A DNA stretch of 64,000 nucleotides, from contig NZ_JAUSXI010000001.1 of NCBI RefSeq assembly GCF_030815865.1, forward strand, positions 1,674,001 to 1,738,000, in the 5' to 3' direction. Under the pieces are notes generated by a model, which searched no databases, had not been told where the DNA came from, and was given only the letters and a program-made list of their open reading frames with translations. The stretch is from Arthrobacter globiformis (GTDB taxonomy: Bacteria > Actinomycetota > Actinomycetes > Actinomycetales > Micrococcaceae). Within the stretch, counting starts at the first letter, position 1; every line of letters starts with the position of its first letter. Both the position numbers and the translations under genes were made by a program. Of the stretch, positions 8,398 through 18,325 are shown piece by piece.

Positions 8398-9738
8398 CTA
8401 ACCCACGCGCTCGCGACGGCCCAGGATGCCCTGGGGCCGGAACAAGAGGACAACGATCATGATGAAGAGTGCTCCCACGTATTTGAGGTCGGCCGCAAGG
8501 CCGAAGACGGTGGTCAATTCGACGAAGATGCCGACGATGATGGATCCGACGAGGGCGCCGAAGACGGTGCCAAGGCCGCCGAGGGTCACGCCTGCGAAGA
8601 TGAGCAGCAGGATCTGGGAACCCATGTCGAAGGTGACGCCCGGGCGGTAGTAGGCCCAGAGGATGCCCCCGAGTGAGGCCAGCATTCCGCCCGTGATCCA
8701 GACGATCCGGATGACGGAGTCGACGTCGATGCCGGAGGCGGCGGCCAGGGCTGGGTTGTCGGCCACCGCCCGGGTTGCCTTGCCCAGCCGCGTTTTCAGC
8801 AGCACAATGCCGATGAGGGCGATCACGATGGCGCTGATGATCAGGGACCACAGGTTGTTGGGGGAGATGGAGACCGGGCCAATCTGAATTTCCGCACTCT
8901 GCGCGAACGGCAGTTGCTGGGTGGCCCCGCCGAAGTAGAACTGGATGATGTAGCGGACTGCCAAGGCGAGGCCGATGCTGACGATCATCATGGGCACCAG
9001 GCCGGTGCCGCGGCGGCGCAGGGGCCGCCAGAGCCCGGCGTCCTGCGCGTAGCCAAAGAGTCCGCCGCCGAGCAGGGCCAGGATGATGGCCAGCCAGAAG
9101 GGCAGGTTCATGGCGCTGAATCCGAAGACGAGCACGGCGCCGAGGGTCACCATCTCGCCGTGCGCGAAGTTGGTGAGCCCGGTGGTGCCGAAGATCAAGG
9201 ACAGGCCCACAGAGGCCAGTGCCAGCAGCAGGCCGAAGCTAAGGCCGGCCACGAGCCTGTTGAGGAGGTTCTGGCCAAAGTCCTGCTGCTGCACCACGAT
9301 GCCCTTGCCGAAGGTGAAGATGACTGAGAGGTTTGATGTCTGGCTGAAGGCGACGGTACGGGGATTCGACTGGCCTTCGGCGAGCTTGATTCCCTCCGGA
9401 AGCGTGGATTCGTCCAGTTGGATCACGTAGCTGCCCTGGGTGGGAACGCCTATCCGCCAGGAACCGTTGGCGCTCGAGGTTGCCTCGCCGGTGAAGTCAC
9501 CGCTCTTGGCGGTGATCTTGACGCCCTCGAGGGGGCGCCGTGCGTCGTCGCGGAGGAAGCCGCTGATGCTGTTCTGAAACTGCTGGTTCGACGGGGGTGG
9601 CGTCGGAGCTGGAGTCCCAGCCTGCGCTGCCGGCGCTGCGGCCAGCAGAAGTGCCACGACGGCGGAGGCAATGGCCCCCCATACCTTCAGCAGCCCGGCC
9701 GGCCGCCGGATAGGCAGGCCTCTCGGTGTGCGTCTCAA
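8398..9738 (-). CDS. livH: Branched-chain amino acid ABC transporter permease with N-terminal secreted domain
   Basis: The last 290 residues are a normal LivH permease: LIFGTTGLTNFAHGEMV, the cytoplasmic loop GKATRAVADNPALAAASGI and terminal FRPQGILG. Unlike standard LivH it begins with a cleavable signal peptide (ALLLAAAPAAQAGT) and about 110 extracytoplasmic residues (GFLRDDARRPLEGVKI, GSWRIGVPTQGSY) resembling a carboxypeptidase-regulatory-like beta-sandwich. That domain would sit at the outer mouth of the channel, perhaps meeting LivK. I prefer TTG 9738 because GGAGG lies eight bases before it; GTG 9753 would add five residues and has no ribosome site. First gene of the operon. Confidence 0.88.
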   Translation of the reverse strand: MRRTPRGLPIRRPAGLLKVWGAIASAVVALLLAAAPAAQAGTPAPTPPPSNQQFQNSISGFLRDDARRPLEGVKITAKSGDFTGEATSSANGSWRIGVPTQGSYVIQLDESTLPEGIKLAEGQSNPRTVAFSQTSNLSVIFTFGKGIVVQQQDFGQNLLNRLVAGLSFGLLLALASVGLSLIFGTTGLTNFAHGEMVTLGAVLVFGFSAMNLPFWLAIILALLGGGLFGYAQDAGLWRPLRRRGTGLVPMMIVSIGLALAVRYIIQFYFGGATQQLPFAQSAEIQIGPVSISPNNLWSLIISAIVIALIGIVLLKTRLGKATRAVADNPALAAASGIDVDSVIRIVWITGGMLASLGGILWAYYRPGVTFDMGSQILLLIFAGVTLGGLGTVFGALVGSIIVGIFVELTTVFGLAADLKYVGALFIMIVVLLFRPQGILGRRERVG

Positions 9739-9796
9739 ATTGAAAACCTCCACGTGGGGGTGGTTGCGTCTGCGTCGTTGCAGCCGCTGCGAACGG

Positions 9797-9857
9797 AGGG
9801 TGGCGGATATCGGTGCTGGTGGAGCGGGTCTTGACTAGCTGTGATATCCGTCACCCT
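9797..9857. promoter_or_regulatory. Control region of livHMGF: CRP/GlxR-like site in a 15-bp inverted repeat
   Basis: TGTGATATCCGTCACC (9840-9855) matches TGTGA-N6-TCACA at nine of ten bases. It overlaps the right arm of an inverted repeat, AGGGTGGCGGATATC (9797-9811) against 9843-9857, with one mismatch and 31 bases between. The left arm resembles a weaker second copy of the site. The rest of the 300-base divergent gap holds no gene; I could not fix the -10 box of livH. Confidence 0.5.
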
Positions 9858-10041
9858 GACCCGCTTATCGTACAGCGCAAGCAGTACAAACCGCGTGGGC
9901 GGAGCTGGCCATCAGATAGCGATCCGGTAACAACTCAAAAGCCCGCTGCCCGGGCGGAACTTTCCCTGCCGCTGGCGCGTAGGAATTGATAGCGTGAGCT
10001 TTAGGACCATCACTCAACCCCATATATGGAGGACACCCGCA

Positions 10042-10947
10042 ATGGCACTTGGCGGAAACCCGATCTTCAACGGAAAGAATTTCCGTGGAGCCACCCAGGC
10101 ACCGCCTGTCCCGCAGGCGTACGGCCAGAACAACTACGGCCAGGGCCGCGTTCCCGGCCAGGTCATGGACGCCCAGTCCGGCTGGATGTCGCAGCAGCAG
10201 AACATGAGCCAAGACCAGCTGCAGCAGATGTACAACCGGCCTGCCGCCGGCCCGGCCGAAACCGGGCGGATGACCTTCGACGACGTCATCGTCAAGACCG
10301 CCATCTGCCTCGCGGCAGTGGTGGCCGGTGCCGCCGTCACGCTGGTCGTGGGCCAGTCCCTCGCCAGCCTGCTCATGATCGTCGGCGCGCTGGGCGGCTT
10401 TGTGCTGGCTCTCGTCAACACGTTCAAGAAGCAGCCATCGCCTGCCCTCATCCTGGCCTACGCCGCCCTCGAGGGCCTGTTCCTCGGCGGCCTGACCCGC
10501 ATCCTTGACGGGCTGTACCCGGGCGTCGGCCTGCAGGCGGTCATCGGCACGCTGTCCGTCTTCGCCGTGACGCTGGTGCTCTTCAAGAGCGGCAAGGTCC
10601 GCGCCACGCCCAAGGCGATGCGCTTCTTCATGATCGCCACCATCGGCTACGCGGTCTTCGCCCTGATCAACATGATCATGATGTGGACCGGTGCCGTGGA
10701 TTCCCCCTTCGGCCTGCGCACGAGCTTCCAGATCTTCGGCATTCCGCTGGGTGTCTTCATCGGCCTGCTCGCGATCGGCCTCGCCGCGTTCTCGCTGATC
10801 ATGGACTTCACTAGCATTGAGGCGGGCGTCCGCAGCGGAGCGCCGGAGCGCTTCTCCTGGACCGCCGCCTTCGGCCTGACCGTGACGCTCGTGTGGCTGT
10901 ACGTGGAAATCATCCGCCTGCTGGCCATCCTCCGCGGCGACGATTAG
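10042..10947 (+). CDS. Bax inhibitor-1/YccA family membrane protein
   Basis: The 301-residue protein has a Gln/Asn-rich cytoplasmic N-terminus of about 80 residues and then seven predicted transmembrane helices with the Bax inhibitor-1 pattern (ALEGLFLGGLTRI early in the fold, MDFTSIEAGVRSGAPERFSW near the end, followed by a last helix). Bacterial members are linked to calcium leak or membrane stress; the role here is unknown. GGAGGA at 10028-10033 lies eight bases before ATG 10042 and fixes the start over an upstream in-frame codon at 9994. Single gene, divergent from the liv operon. Confidence 0.88.
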   Translation: MALGGNPIFNGKNFRGATQAPPVPQAYGQNNYGQGRVPGQVMDAQSGWMSQQQNMSQDQLQQMYNRPAAGPAETGRMTFDDVIVKTAICLAAVVAGAAVTLVVGQSLASLLMIVGALGGFVLALVNTFKKQPSPALILAYAALEGLFLGGLTRILDGLYPGVGLQAVIGTLSVFAVTLVLFKSGKVRATPKAMRFFMIATIGYAVFALINMIMMWTGAVDSPFGLRTSFQIFGIPLGVFIGLLAIGLAAFSLIMDFTSIEAGVRSGAPERFSWTAAFGLTVTLVWLYVEIIRLLAILRGDD

Positions 10948-11000
10948 CCGGCATCCCGCCGTCGTCATTCAATAGCACCAGCAACTCAATAGCACCAACA

Positions 11001-11038
11001 GCGAGTGGGTCCCGCAAACCGGCGGGGCCCACTCTCGC
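11001..11038 (+). terminator. Probable terminator after the Bax inhibitor-1 gene
   Basis: GCGAGTGGGTCCCGC pairs with GCGGGGCCCACTCTCGC, with one G-U pair and one bulged T. It lies 53 bases after the stop codon, between convergent genes. Confidence 0.55.
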
Positions 11039-11046
11039 GTCAAGGC

Positions 11047-11114
11047 TGGAGTTTTTGTCCACTTATTTGGACTTGAGGGGCCATTTGGAGCCATTATCTG
11101 TACAAAAAACTCCA
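11047..11114. repeat. Palindromic intergenic repeat, copy A
   Basis: The element has inverted ends (TGGAGTTTTTGTCCA against TGTACAAAAAACTCCA) and a GC-rich centre. It resembles the element at 34307-34369 in length, ends and core (GTCCAC, TAT, GACTT, GGG). It lies in the convergent gap between the Bax inhibitor-1 gene and the thiolase, nine bases from the thiolase stop codon, so it may also act as a terminator hairpin. Confidence 0.6.
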
Positions 11115-11122
11115 ACGGGAGG

Positions 11123-12361
11123 CTAGGTGAGGCGCTCCAGCACCACGGCCATGCCCTGCCCGCCGCCAACGCACAAAGTGGCGAGGCCCAGCGTTCCGTC
11201 CGTCTCGCGGAGGCCGTTGAGCAGCGTGGTGGTCATTCGTGCACCGGTCATGCCGAACGGATGACCGAGCGCGATGGCGCCGCCGTGCACGTTGAGCTTC
11301 GCGGGGTCGATTTTCAGTTCGCGGGCGCTGGCCACCACCTGGACGGCGAAGGCCTCGTTGAGCTCCACCAGATCGATGTCGTCGATGTCCAGGCGGGCGC
11401 GGGCGAGCGCCTGCCGGGAGGCTTCCACCGGCCCCATCCCCATCAGCTCGGGGGACAGGGCGGTGGCAGCGGTGGAGACGATTTTTGCCAGTGGCTCGAG
11501 CCCCAGGTCCCGGGCCAGGTCGTAGCTCATGACGACCAGGGCGGCGGCGCCGTCATTGAGCGGGCACGCGTTGCCTGCGGTGACAGTGCCCTCCCGCCGG
11601 AAGACCGGCTGCAAGGCGCTGACGGCTTCCAGGGTGACGCCTGGCCGCGGCGAATCGTCCCGGTCCACCAGCGTGCCGTCGCGCCGCTCGTACGGCGTGA
11701 TTTCGCGGGAATAGAAGCCGGAGTCGATCGCGGCCTCGGCACGGTTCTGGCTCAGCACGGCCCATTCGTCCTGGTCCGCGCGGCTGATCCCGTAGGAGGT
11801 GGCCACGTTCTCGGCTGTCTGGCCCATGGCGATATAGATATCCGGCATCCGGCCGCCCAGCCGGGGATCCGTCCAGGGCGTGTTGGACTCGGCGCGAGCG
11901 GCCGTCCGGTGGCGGGCCGGTTCGAACAGCGGGTTGTGGTTCCCGGCTCCGGTTTCGCCCGCCCCGGCCCAGTCCTGGTAGCGCGATACGGCTTCGACGC
12001 CGGCCGCCACGAACGCCTGGCCCTCGCCCGCCCGGATGGCATGGAAGGCCATCCGGAGCGTCTGCAGGCTGGAGGCGCAGAACCTGTTGACCGTGGCGGC
12101 GGGCACGTTGTCCAGGCCGGCGAGGATGGTGACGACGCGGGCCATGTTGGAGCCCGCCTCGCCGCTCGGTTCGGCGCAGCCGAGGTACAGGTCGTCCAGG
12201 CCGGGCCCGCTGTCCCCCGTGGGGTCGAATGCCGGCAGCTTGGCCAGCGCCGCCCTGACCATGGCCGCGGCCATATCGTCCGGCCGCTCGTCCTTCAGTG
12301 AGCCCTTGAAGGCGCGGCCGATCGGGCTCCTGGCGGTTGAAACAATGACTGCTTCAGGCAT
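11123..12361 (-). CDS. Thiolase family protein (acetyl-CoA C-acyltransferase)
   Basis: The 412-residue protein has the acylated Cys in VNRFCASSLQT (about residue 90), the NEAFA motif, GGAIALGHPFGMTGAR with the catalytic His, and the second Cys in CVGGGQG. It condenses or cleaves acyl-CoA with CoA in fatty-acid degradation or ketone-type metabolism; the sequence does not separate acetoacetyl-CoA thiolase from 3-ketoacyl-CoA thiolase. It stands alone, with no hydratase or dehydrogenase beside it. A TAGGCT box (12368-12373) ends six bases before the ATG, pointing to a leaderless transcript. Confidence 0.9.
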   Translation of the reverse strand: MPEAVIVSTARSPIGRAFKGSLKDERPDDMAAAMVRAALAKLPAFDPTGDSGPGLDDLYLGCAEPSGEAGSNMARVVTILAGLDNVPAATVNRFCASSLQTLRMAFHAIRAGEGQAFVAAGVEAVSRYQDWAGAGETGAGNHNPLFEPARHRTAARAESNTPWTDPRLGGRMPDIYIAMGQTAENVATSYGISRADQDEWAVLSQNRAEAAIDSGFYSREITPYERRDGTLVDRDDSPRPGVTLEAVSALQPVFRREGTVTAGNACPLNDGAAALVVMSYDLARDLGLEPLAKIVSTAATALSPELMGMGPVEASRQALARARLDIDDIDLVELNEAFAVQVVASARELKIDPAKLNVHGGAIALGHPFGMTGARMTTTLLNGLRETDGTLGLATLCVGGGQGMAVVLERLT

Positions 12362-12396
12362 GCGACCAGCCTACGCCCGTACTCCCGCTTGAACAG

Positions 12397-13550
12397 CTAC
12401 GCCAGCCGCGTGGCCCCGGCCGCCGGGGTGACCGTGAAGATGTCCGGCGCGGTGTACCCCGCTTCCGCAAAGGCCCTTACGACGGCGGTACGCACCTGCT
12501 GCTCCTCGCTCACCGGAGTCAGGGCGAGGGCGGCCCCGCCGAAACCTCCGCCGGTCATCCGGGCGCCGATGGCGCCGTTTGCCCGGGAGGCCTCGACGGC
12601 GAGATCGAGTTCAGCGCAGGAAATTTCGAAGTCGTCGCGCATGGATGCATGGCTGGCGTCGAGCAGGGCGCCGATTGCCGATGGGCCTTGCTGCCCCAGG
12701 AGTTCCACGGTCTGCAGCACGCGGTCGTTCTCGGTGACGACGTGCCGGACGCGGCGGAAGGTGACCTCGTCCAGCAGCCCGCTGGCCTCTTCCAGGTCGC
12801 CCGGCGTGACATCGCGCAGAGCCTTGACGCCCAGCACCTCGGCACCCAGTTCACAGGAGGCACGGCGGGAGGCGTAGCCGCCGTCGGCATGGGAATGCGA
12901 AACCTTGGTGTCGATGACCAGCAGGACGAGGCCGGCAGCCTCGGCCTCGAAGGGAACCAGTTGGACGCTCTGGTCGCGGCAGTCCAGGAACACAGCGTGG
13001 CCCTTCGAACCGCGCAGGGAGGCGGACTGATCCATGATGCCCGTGGGTGCACCGACGAAGTCGTTCTCGGCGCGCTGGGTGGCCAGCACCATGTCCTCCG
13101 GTCCCAGGCCTGCGCCGGTGAGGTCATTGAGTGCCGAAATCACCGCGCATTCAATGGCGTGCGAGGAGGACAGGCCGGCGCCGAGGGGCACGTCGGAATC
13201 CAGCAGCAGGTCGAGGCCCGGCACGTCGATGCCGCGCTGCTGCAGGGACCAGATGACGCCCAGCGGGTACTTGGTCCAGCCCTTGGCCGCCGGGCCCGCC
13301 AGCGAAGCGGTGTCCGCCGTCGTGAGCCCCTGGCCGCCGTAGGTCGAGAGCAGTCGGATGGTGGAGTCGGGGCGGACCCCTACGGCCACGCGGGCGGTCC
13401 TGTCGATCGCGAAGGGCAGCACGAAGCCCTCGTTGTAGTCAGTGTGTTCGCCGATCAGATTGACCCTGCCGGGAGCTTGCCACACGCCGTCGGGCTGGCG
13501 GCCGAACGTCGAGTGGAATTGGGCAGCGAGGCCGGTGGTGGCGGGGGCGG

Positions 13551-13554
<4 letters not shown>
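12397..13554 (-). CDS. galK: Galactokinase
   Basis: This 385-residue GHMP kinase has the galactokinase signature GRVNLIGEHTDYN near residue 30, the ATP loop PLGAGLSSSHA near residue 125 and the third motif MTGGGFGG near residue 340. It phosphorylates galactose at C1, the first step of the Leloir pathway. Its start overlaps the galT stop by four bases, making deoR-galT-galK a coupled operon with galK last. Confidence 0.94.
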
Positions 13555-14710
<1,156 letters not shown>

Positions 14711-14714
<4 letters not shown>

Positions 14715-15619
14715 GCATCATTTCCTTTGAACGCGATAGCCGACGGCGTCTGGCCGTCCGGGAGGCGGGGAGTGGAGGGGGCGGGTGTTAAGGGGTCTGG
14801 CGTTGCGGGAGCGGGGATCCCGGCGGCAGCAGTTATACGTGCCAGCCGCAGCTCGCCGACGGACTGCCGGAGCAGTTCCTCGGCGGCCGGGCCGGCGGAG
14901 CCTGTGCTGATCCGGTCGTCGGTGATGAGGATGCCGACAGCTGACAGCGGGGCGATCCCGGCGAGCCCCACGCTCCCGTACTTCGTGGCGTCTGCGAGCA
15001 CCGCCACCTTGTCCGACGCCGCGATCATGGTGGCGTTGACCTCGGACTCGAGGAGGTTCGGTGAGGTGATGCCGGCCTTCGGGTCGAAGCCGTGCACGCC
15101 CATGAAGCACAGGTCGGCGTGCAGAGTGTCCAGGGCGTGCACCGTTACCGGGCCCACAAGCGCCTCTGAGGGTGTGCGCTGGCCGCCCAGGACCACGGTG
15201 CGGATGCCGCCGTCGCCTGCCGACGCCAGGGCGCTAGCCACCATGAGGGAGTTGGTGGCCACCGTGAGCCCGAGGTCCCGGGGGAGTAGCCGCGCGAGCT
15301 CATGGGTGGTGGTGCCGCCGGAAACCAGCAGGGTCATGCCGGGGCGGAGCAGCGTGAGGGCCTCCGCGGCGATGGCCCGTTTCGCCTCCGTTTCCCGGGC
15401 CGCCTTGGCGCCGAAGCCCGGTTCGAGTGCACTGAACGCGGCAGCGCGTGTGGCGCCGCCGTGAACCCGCAGCAACTGGCCTTCGGCGTCGAGCGCGTCG
15501 ATGTCGCGCCGAACGGTCATTTCGGACACGCGGAGCAGGTCCGCGAGTGCCGCCACCCGGACGGTGCCTTCGGCGTCGAGTTCCTGGAGGATGAGGTGCT
15601 GCCGCTGGGTTGCGAGCAC
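14711..15619 (-). CDS. DeoR/GlpR-family regulator of the galactose operon
   Basis: The 302-residue protein has the DeoR winged helix at residues 1-55 (RVAALADLLRVSEMTVRRDID) and a DeoRC sugar-phosphate-sensing domain (LVSGGTTTHELARLL, ATNSLMVA, LADATKYGSVG). An unconserved Pro/Thr-rich tail of about 40 residues follows. As first gene of the operon with galT and galK it probably represses them, and perhaps galM, until galactose or its phosphate appears. GGAGGAG is a strong ribosome site before GTG 15619. The divergent gap holds an AT-rich island and a perfect 13-bp palindrome as likely operator. Confidence 0.9.
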
Positions 15620-15684
15620 GTTGCTCCTCCTTTCCTTGCGGGCTCAGCTGCCTGTGCGCCCGGTCACTGTTTGTGGCTGTTCCC

Positions 15685-15731
15685 ATTGTGGCACAATCGA
15701 TCAAAAACAAATACTTTCTCACAAAAGATAA
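15685..15731. promoter_or_regulatory. Divergent control region of deoR-galTK and galM
   Basis: ATTGTGGCACAAT (15685-15697) is a perfect inverted repeat around one G. It is followed by an AT-rich island (15698-15731) containing the spaced repeats AACAAA and CACAAAA, unlike the surrounding GC-rich DNA. The location between the regulator and galM makes it the best operator candidate. Confidence 0.45.
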
Positions 15732-15791
15732 CAGGAGCTGCTCCTTCCAGGCGGTGCATGCGTTGTGGGGCGTGCGTTGTACGGTAGGTCC

Positions 15792-16769
15792 ATGACTCCC
15801 GGCGCGACTTCTGAAACCAGCGATTCCCCGACGGCCAGTGATGCCCCGACGGCGCGGCAGCGCTACGCCACGGGCAGGCAGTACGAGCTCAGGCGGGGCG
15901 ATGCGCTCGCCGTGGTCACCGAGCTGGCTGCCGGGCTGCGGTGGTACAGCCGCGGAGATGTCCAGCTGACGGAGTCCTACGGGGACTCCGACATTCCGCC
16001 CGGCGCCACGGGCATCACCCTGGCACCGTGGGCCAACCGGATAGAGGACGGCCTCTGGCACCTGGACGGCAAGAAGCAGCAGCTGGACATCACCGAGGTT
16101 TCCAAAAACAACGCCAGCCACGGGCTTCTGCGCAACGCGTCGTACTCGCTGGTCGACGAATCCGAGTTCGCCGTGACCCTCGAGGCGACCGTCTTCCCGC
16201 AGCACGGCTACCCCTTCCTGCTGCGGCACCGCGTAGAGTACTCCCTGGCCGAGGACCTGGGCCTGGAGGTGCGGCAAACGCTGGTCAATGATGCCGAGGC
16301 CGAGGCGCCGTTCGTGCTGGGCGCGCACCCGTACCTCCGGCTCGGTGATGTCCCTTCCGAGGACCTCACCCTGACGGTGGACGCCGCAACGCGGCTGGTG
16401 GCGGATGAGCGGCTCATCCCGCGCAGCTCGGAACCCGTTTCGGCGGACAGCGACCTGCGGCAGGGGAGGACGGTGGGGGACGTGGATCTCGACGCCGCCC
16501 TTACGGGCCTGGCGTTCGACGGCGGGATCGCCAGCCACACGCTGACCGCGCCGGACGGCCGCAGCGTCAGCCTGTGGCAGGACGAGACCTGCCCGTTCGT
16601 CCACGTGTTTGTCAGCCGCATCTACCCGGGCCGGTCCGCGGCCGTGGCTGTGGAACCGATGACGGGTCCGGCCAATGCCTTCAACTCCGGGGACAGCCTC
16701 CGCTGGCTGACGCCGGGGGACTCGTTCACCATCACCTGGGGTATCCGCGCTGACCTGGCTGGTGCCTAA
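15792..16769 (+). CDS. galM: Aldose 1-epimerase family protein (mutarotase)
   Basis: From ATG 15792 the protein has 325 residues. It has the mutarotase-like beta fold with substrate-site segments ITLAPWANRI, NASHGLLRN (catalytic-type His), LGAHPYLRLG and VAVEPMTGPANAF, typical of the YihR/GalM-like branch. It would interconvert alpha and beta galactose, feeding GalK encoded divergently. TACGGT at 15780-15785 ends six bases before the ATG, supporting a leaderless start; the -35 is weak. An in-frame codon at 15765 would add nine residues. Confidence 0.88.
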   Translation: MTPGATSETSDSPTASDAPTARQRYATGRQYELRRGDALAVVTELAAGLRWYSRGDVQLTESYGDSDIPPGATGITLAPWANRIEDGLWHLDGKKQQLDITEVSKNNASHGLLRNASYSLVDESEFAVTLEATVFPQHGYPFLLRHRVEYSLAEDLGLEVRQTLVNDAEAEAPFVLGAHPYLRLGDVPSEDLTLTVDAATRLVADERLIPRSSEPVSADSDLRQGRTVGDVDLDAALTGLAFDGGIASHTLTAPDGRSVSLWQDETCPFVHVFVSRIYPGRSAAVAVEPMTGPANAFNSGDSLRWLTPGDSFTITWGIRADLAGA

Positions 16770-16790
16770 GCCGAGGAGGGCCCGCCCTGG

Positions 16791-16899
16791 GCAGTGACCG
16801 ACCTGCGCGGTGACTGACCCGCGCGGTGACCGGACCCGCGCAGTGACCGGACTCGCGCGGTGACCGGACCCGCACGGTGACCGACCCTGGCAGTGCACA
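16791..16899. repeat. Minisatellite, 16-17 base unit, about six copies
   Basis: Imperfect tandem copies of GCGGTGACCGGACCCGC begin at 16791, 16807, 16823, 16840, 16857 and 16874, ending with a partial copy at 16890. Units differ by single bases and one-base length changes. It fills the gap between galM and the AI-2E family gene. Confidence 0.8.
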
Positions 16900-16951
16900 G
16901 TCGGGCCGTGGCGCGTTTCCCATAGCCGGGCGGCTAGGGAAGTATTGGGCT

Positions 16952-18322
16952 ATGACGCCACCAAAGGACGCCACACCAGACGATGCAGCCAACACGACAG
17001 GCAGTGGAAGTGCCACGGGCGGGGCGAGCACGCCAGGCGCTGCCCGGCCCTTCGGGCGCCTGGAGCCGCGGCGCATCAGGACTGACCGTGACCTTGAGCA
17101 GGACATTCCTTACGGCGTGCGCATTGCGGCGGCATGGGCCTGGCGGCTGGGGCTGATCCTGCTGATTACCGGTGCCCTGGTCTGGCTGCTGGCCAAGGTC
17201 AGCTTCCTCATCATTCCCGTCATGGTGGCGGCACTGCTTGCCGGCCTGTTGAGCCCCGTGGTGCGGAGGCTGCGGGAGTCGCGTCTCCCCAACGGGGCCG
17301 CCGTCGCCATCACGGTTCTGGGCTTCATCGGGCTTATCGCCGGTTCCCTTGCCCTGGTGGGCCGGCAGCTGGCCCTCGGTTTTCGCGAGCTCTGGAATCA
17401 GGCGCTGACCGGGATCCAGCAGATTCAGGACTGGCTGGCCGAGGGGCCGCTGCACCTGAGTGCGGCGCAGATCGACCAGTACATCAAGGAGGCCACGGCG
17501 GCGCTGCAGAACAACAGCAGCAGCATCCTCAGCGGGGCGCTCTCCTTCGGCAGCACGGCCGGGCACTTCGCTGCCGGTATGGTGCTGGCGCTGTTCATCA
17601 TGATCTTCTTCCTCCTCGAAGGCAGCCGCATTTGGGCGTTCCTGGTCCGGCTGCTGCCCCGTCGGGCCCGCGTCGCCGCTGACGGCGCCGGGCGGCGCGG
17701 CTGGGCGTCCATGGTCAGCTATGCCCGGATCCAGATGTTCGTGGCCTTCGTGGACGCCGTCGGCATCGGTGCGGGCGCGGCGATCATCGGGGTGCCGCTG
17801 GCACTGCCCCTGGCCGTGTTGGTCTTCATCGGCTCCTTCATCCCCATCGTCGGTGCGCTCGTGACGGGTGCCATCGCGGTGCTGCTGGCCCTCGTGGCCA
17901 ACGGCCCGGTCAACGCACTGATCATGCTGGGCATCGTGCTGCTGGTGCAGCAGCTGGAAAGCCACATCCTGCAGCCACTGGTCATGGGCAAGGCCGTCGC
18001 CCTGCATCCGGTGGCCGTGATCCTGTCCGTTGCCGCCGGTTCCTACCTCGCCGGCATCCCCGGGGCGCTGTTCTCGGTCCCCATCCTGGCCGTAGCAAAT
18101 TCGGCGATTCGGTATATTGCTGGCAGAACGTGGGAACATGAACTTGTGCCGGCTGCCGCGGGTACCGCAGGCCTGACCCCAGCCGACGAGGACAACACCT
18201 TCAAGGATGTCCGGCTGCCGGGCTCGCAGTCCGGCCACGGCAACGCTGCCGGCACTGCACACGGCACCCCGGGCGGCAAGGCCGCTCCCGGTGCCGACGT
18301 CGAATCACCCAAAGGAGAATAG
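16952..18322 (+). CDS. AI-2E family transporter (PerM-like membrane protein)
   Basis: From ATG 16952 the protein has 456 residues: a Thr/Pro-rich cytoplasmic start, about eight hydrophobic helices (VSFLIIPVMVAALLAGLLSP first pair; MVLALFIMIFFLLEG central; FIGSFIPIVGALVTGAIAV and LQPLVMGKAVALHP late) and a polar tail of about 70 residues. The family includes the AI-2 exporter TqsA and Na+/H+ antiporters, so the substrate cannot be read from sequence. No clear ribosome site precedes the ATG, and TAGGGA lies 11 bases upstream. An in-frame GTG at 16877 would extend into non-conserved sequence. Its stop codon is three bases before ilvA. Confidence 0.85.
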   Translation: MTPPKDATPDDAANTTGSGSATGGASTPGAARPFGRLEPRRIRTDRDLEQDIPYGVRIAAAWAWRLGLILLITGALVWLLAKVSFLIIPVMVAALLAGLLSPVVRRLRESRLPNGAAVAITVLGFIGLIAGSLALVGRQLALGFRELWNQALTGIQQIQDWLAEGPLHLSAAQIDQYIKEATAALQNNSSSILSGALSFGSTAGHFAAGMVLALFIMIFFLLEGSRIWAFLVRLLPRRARVAADGAGRRGWASMVSYARIQMFVAFVDAVGIGAGAAIIGVPLALPLAVLVFIGSFIPIVGALVTGAIAVLLALVANGPVNALIMLGIVLLVQQLESHILQPLVMGKAVALHPVAVILSVAAGSYLAGIPGALFSVPILAVANSAIRYIAGRTWEHELVPAAAGTAGLTPADEDNTFKDVRLPGSQSGHGNAAGTAHGTPGGKAAPGADVESPKGE

Positions 18323-18325
18323 TTC

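Noticed and set aside
15300..16898. Minus-strand open frame of 532 codons across deoR, the gal gap and galM
   Set aside because: It crosses a control region and a minisatellite, and matches no family; galM on the plus strand explains the coding potential.
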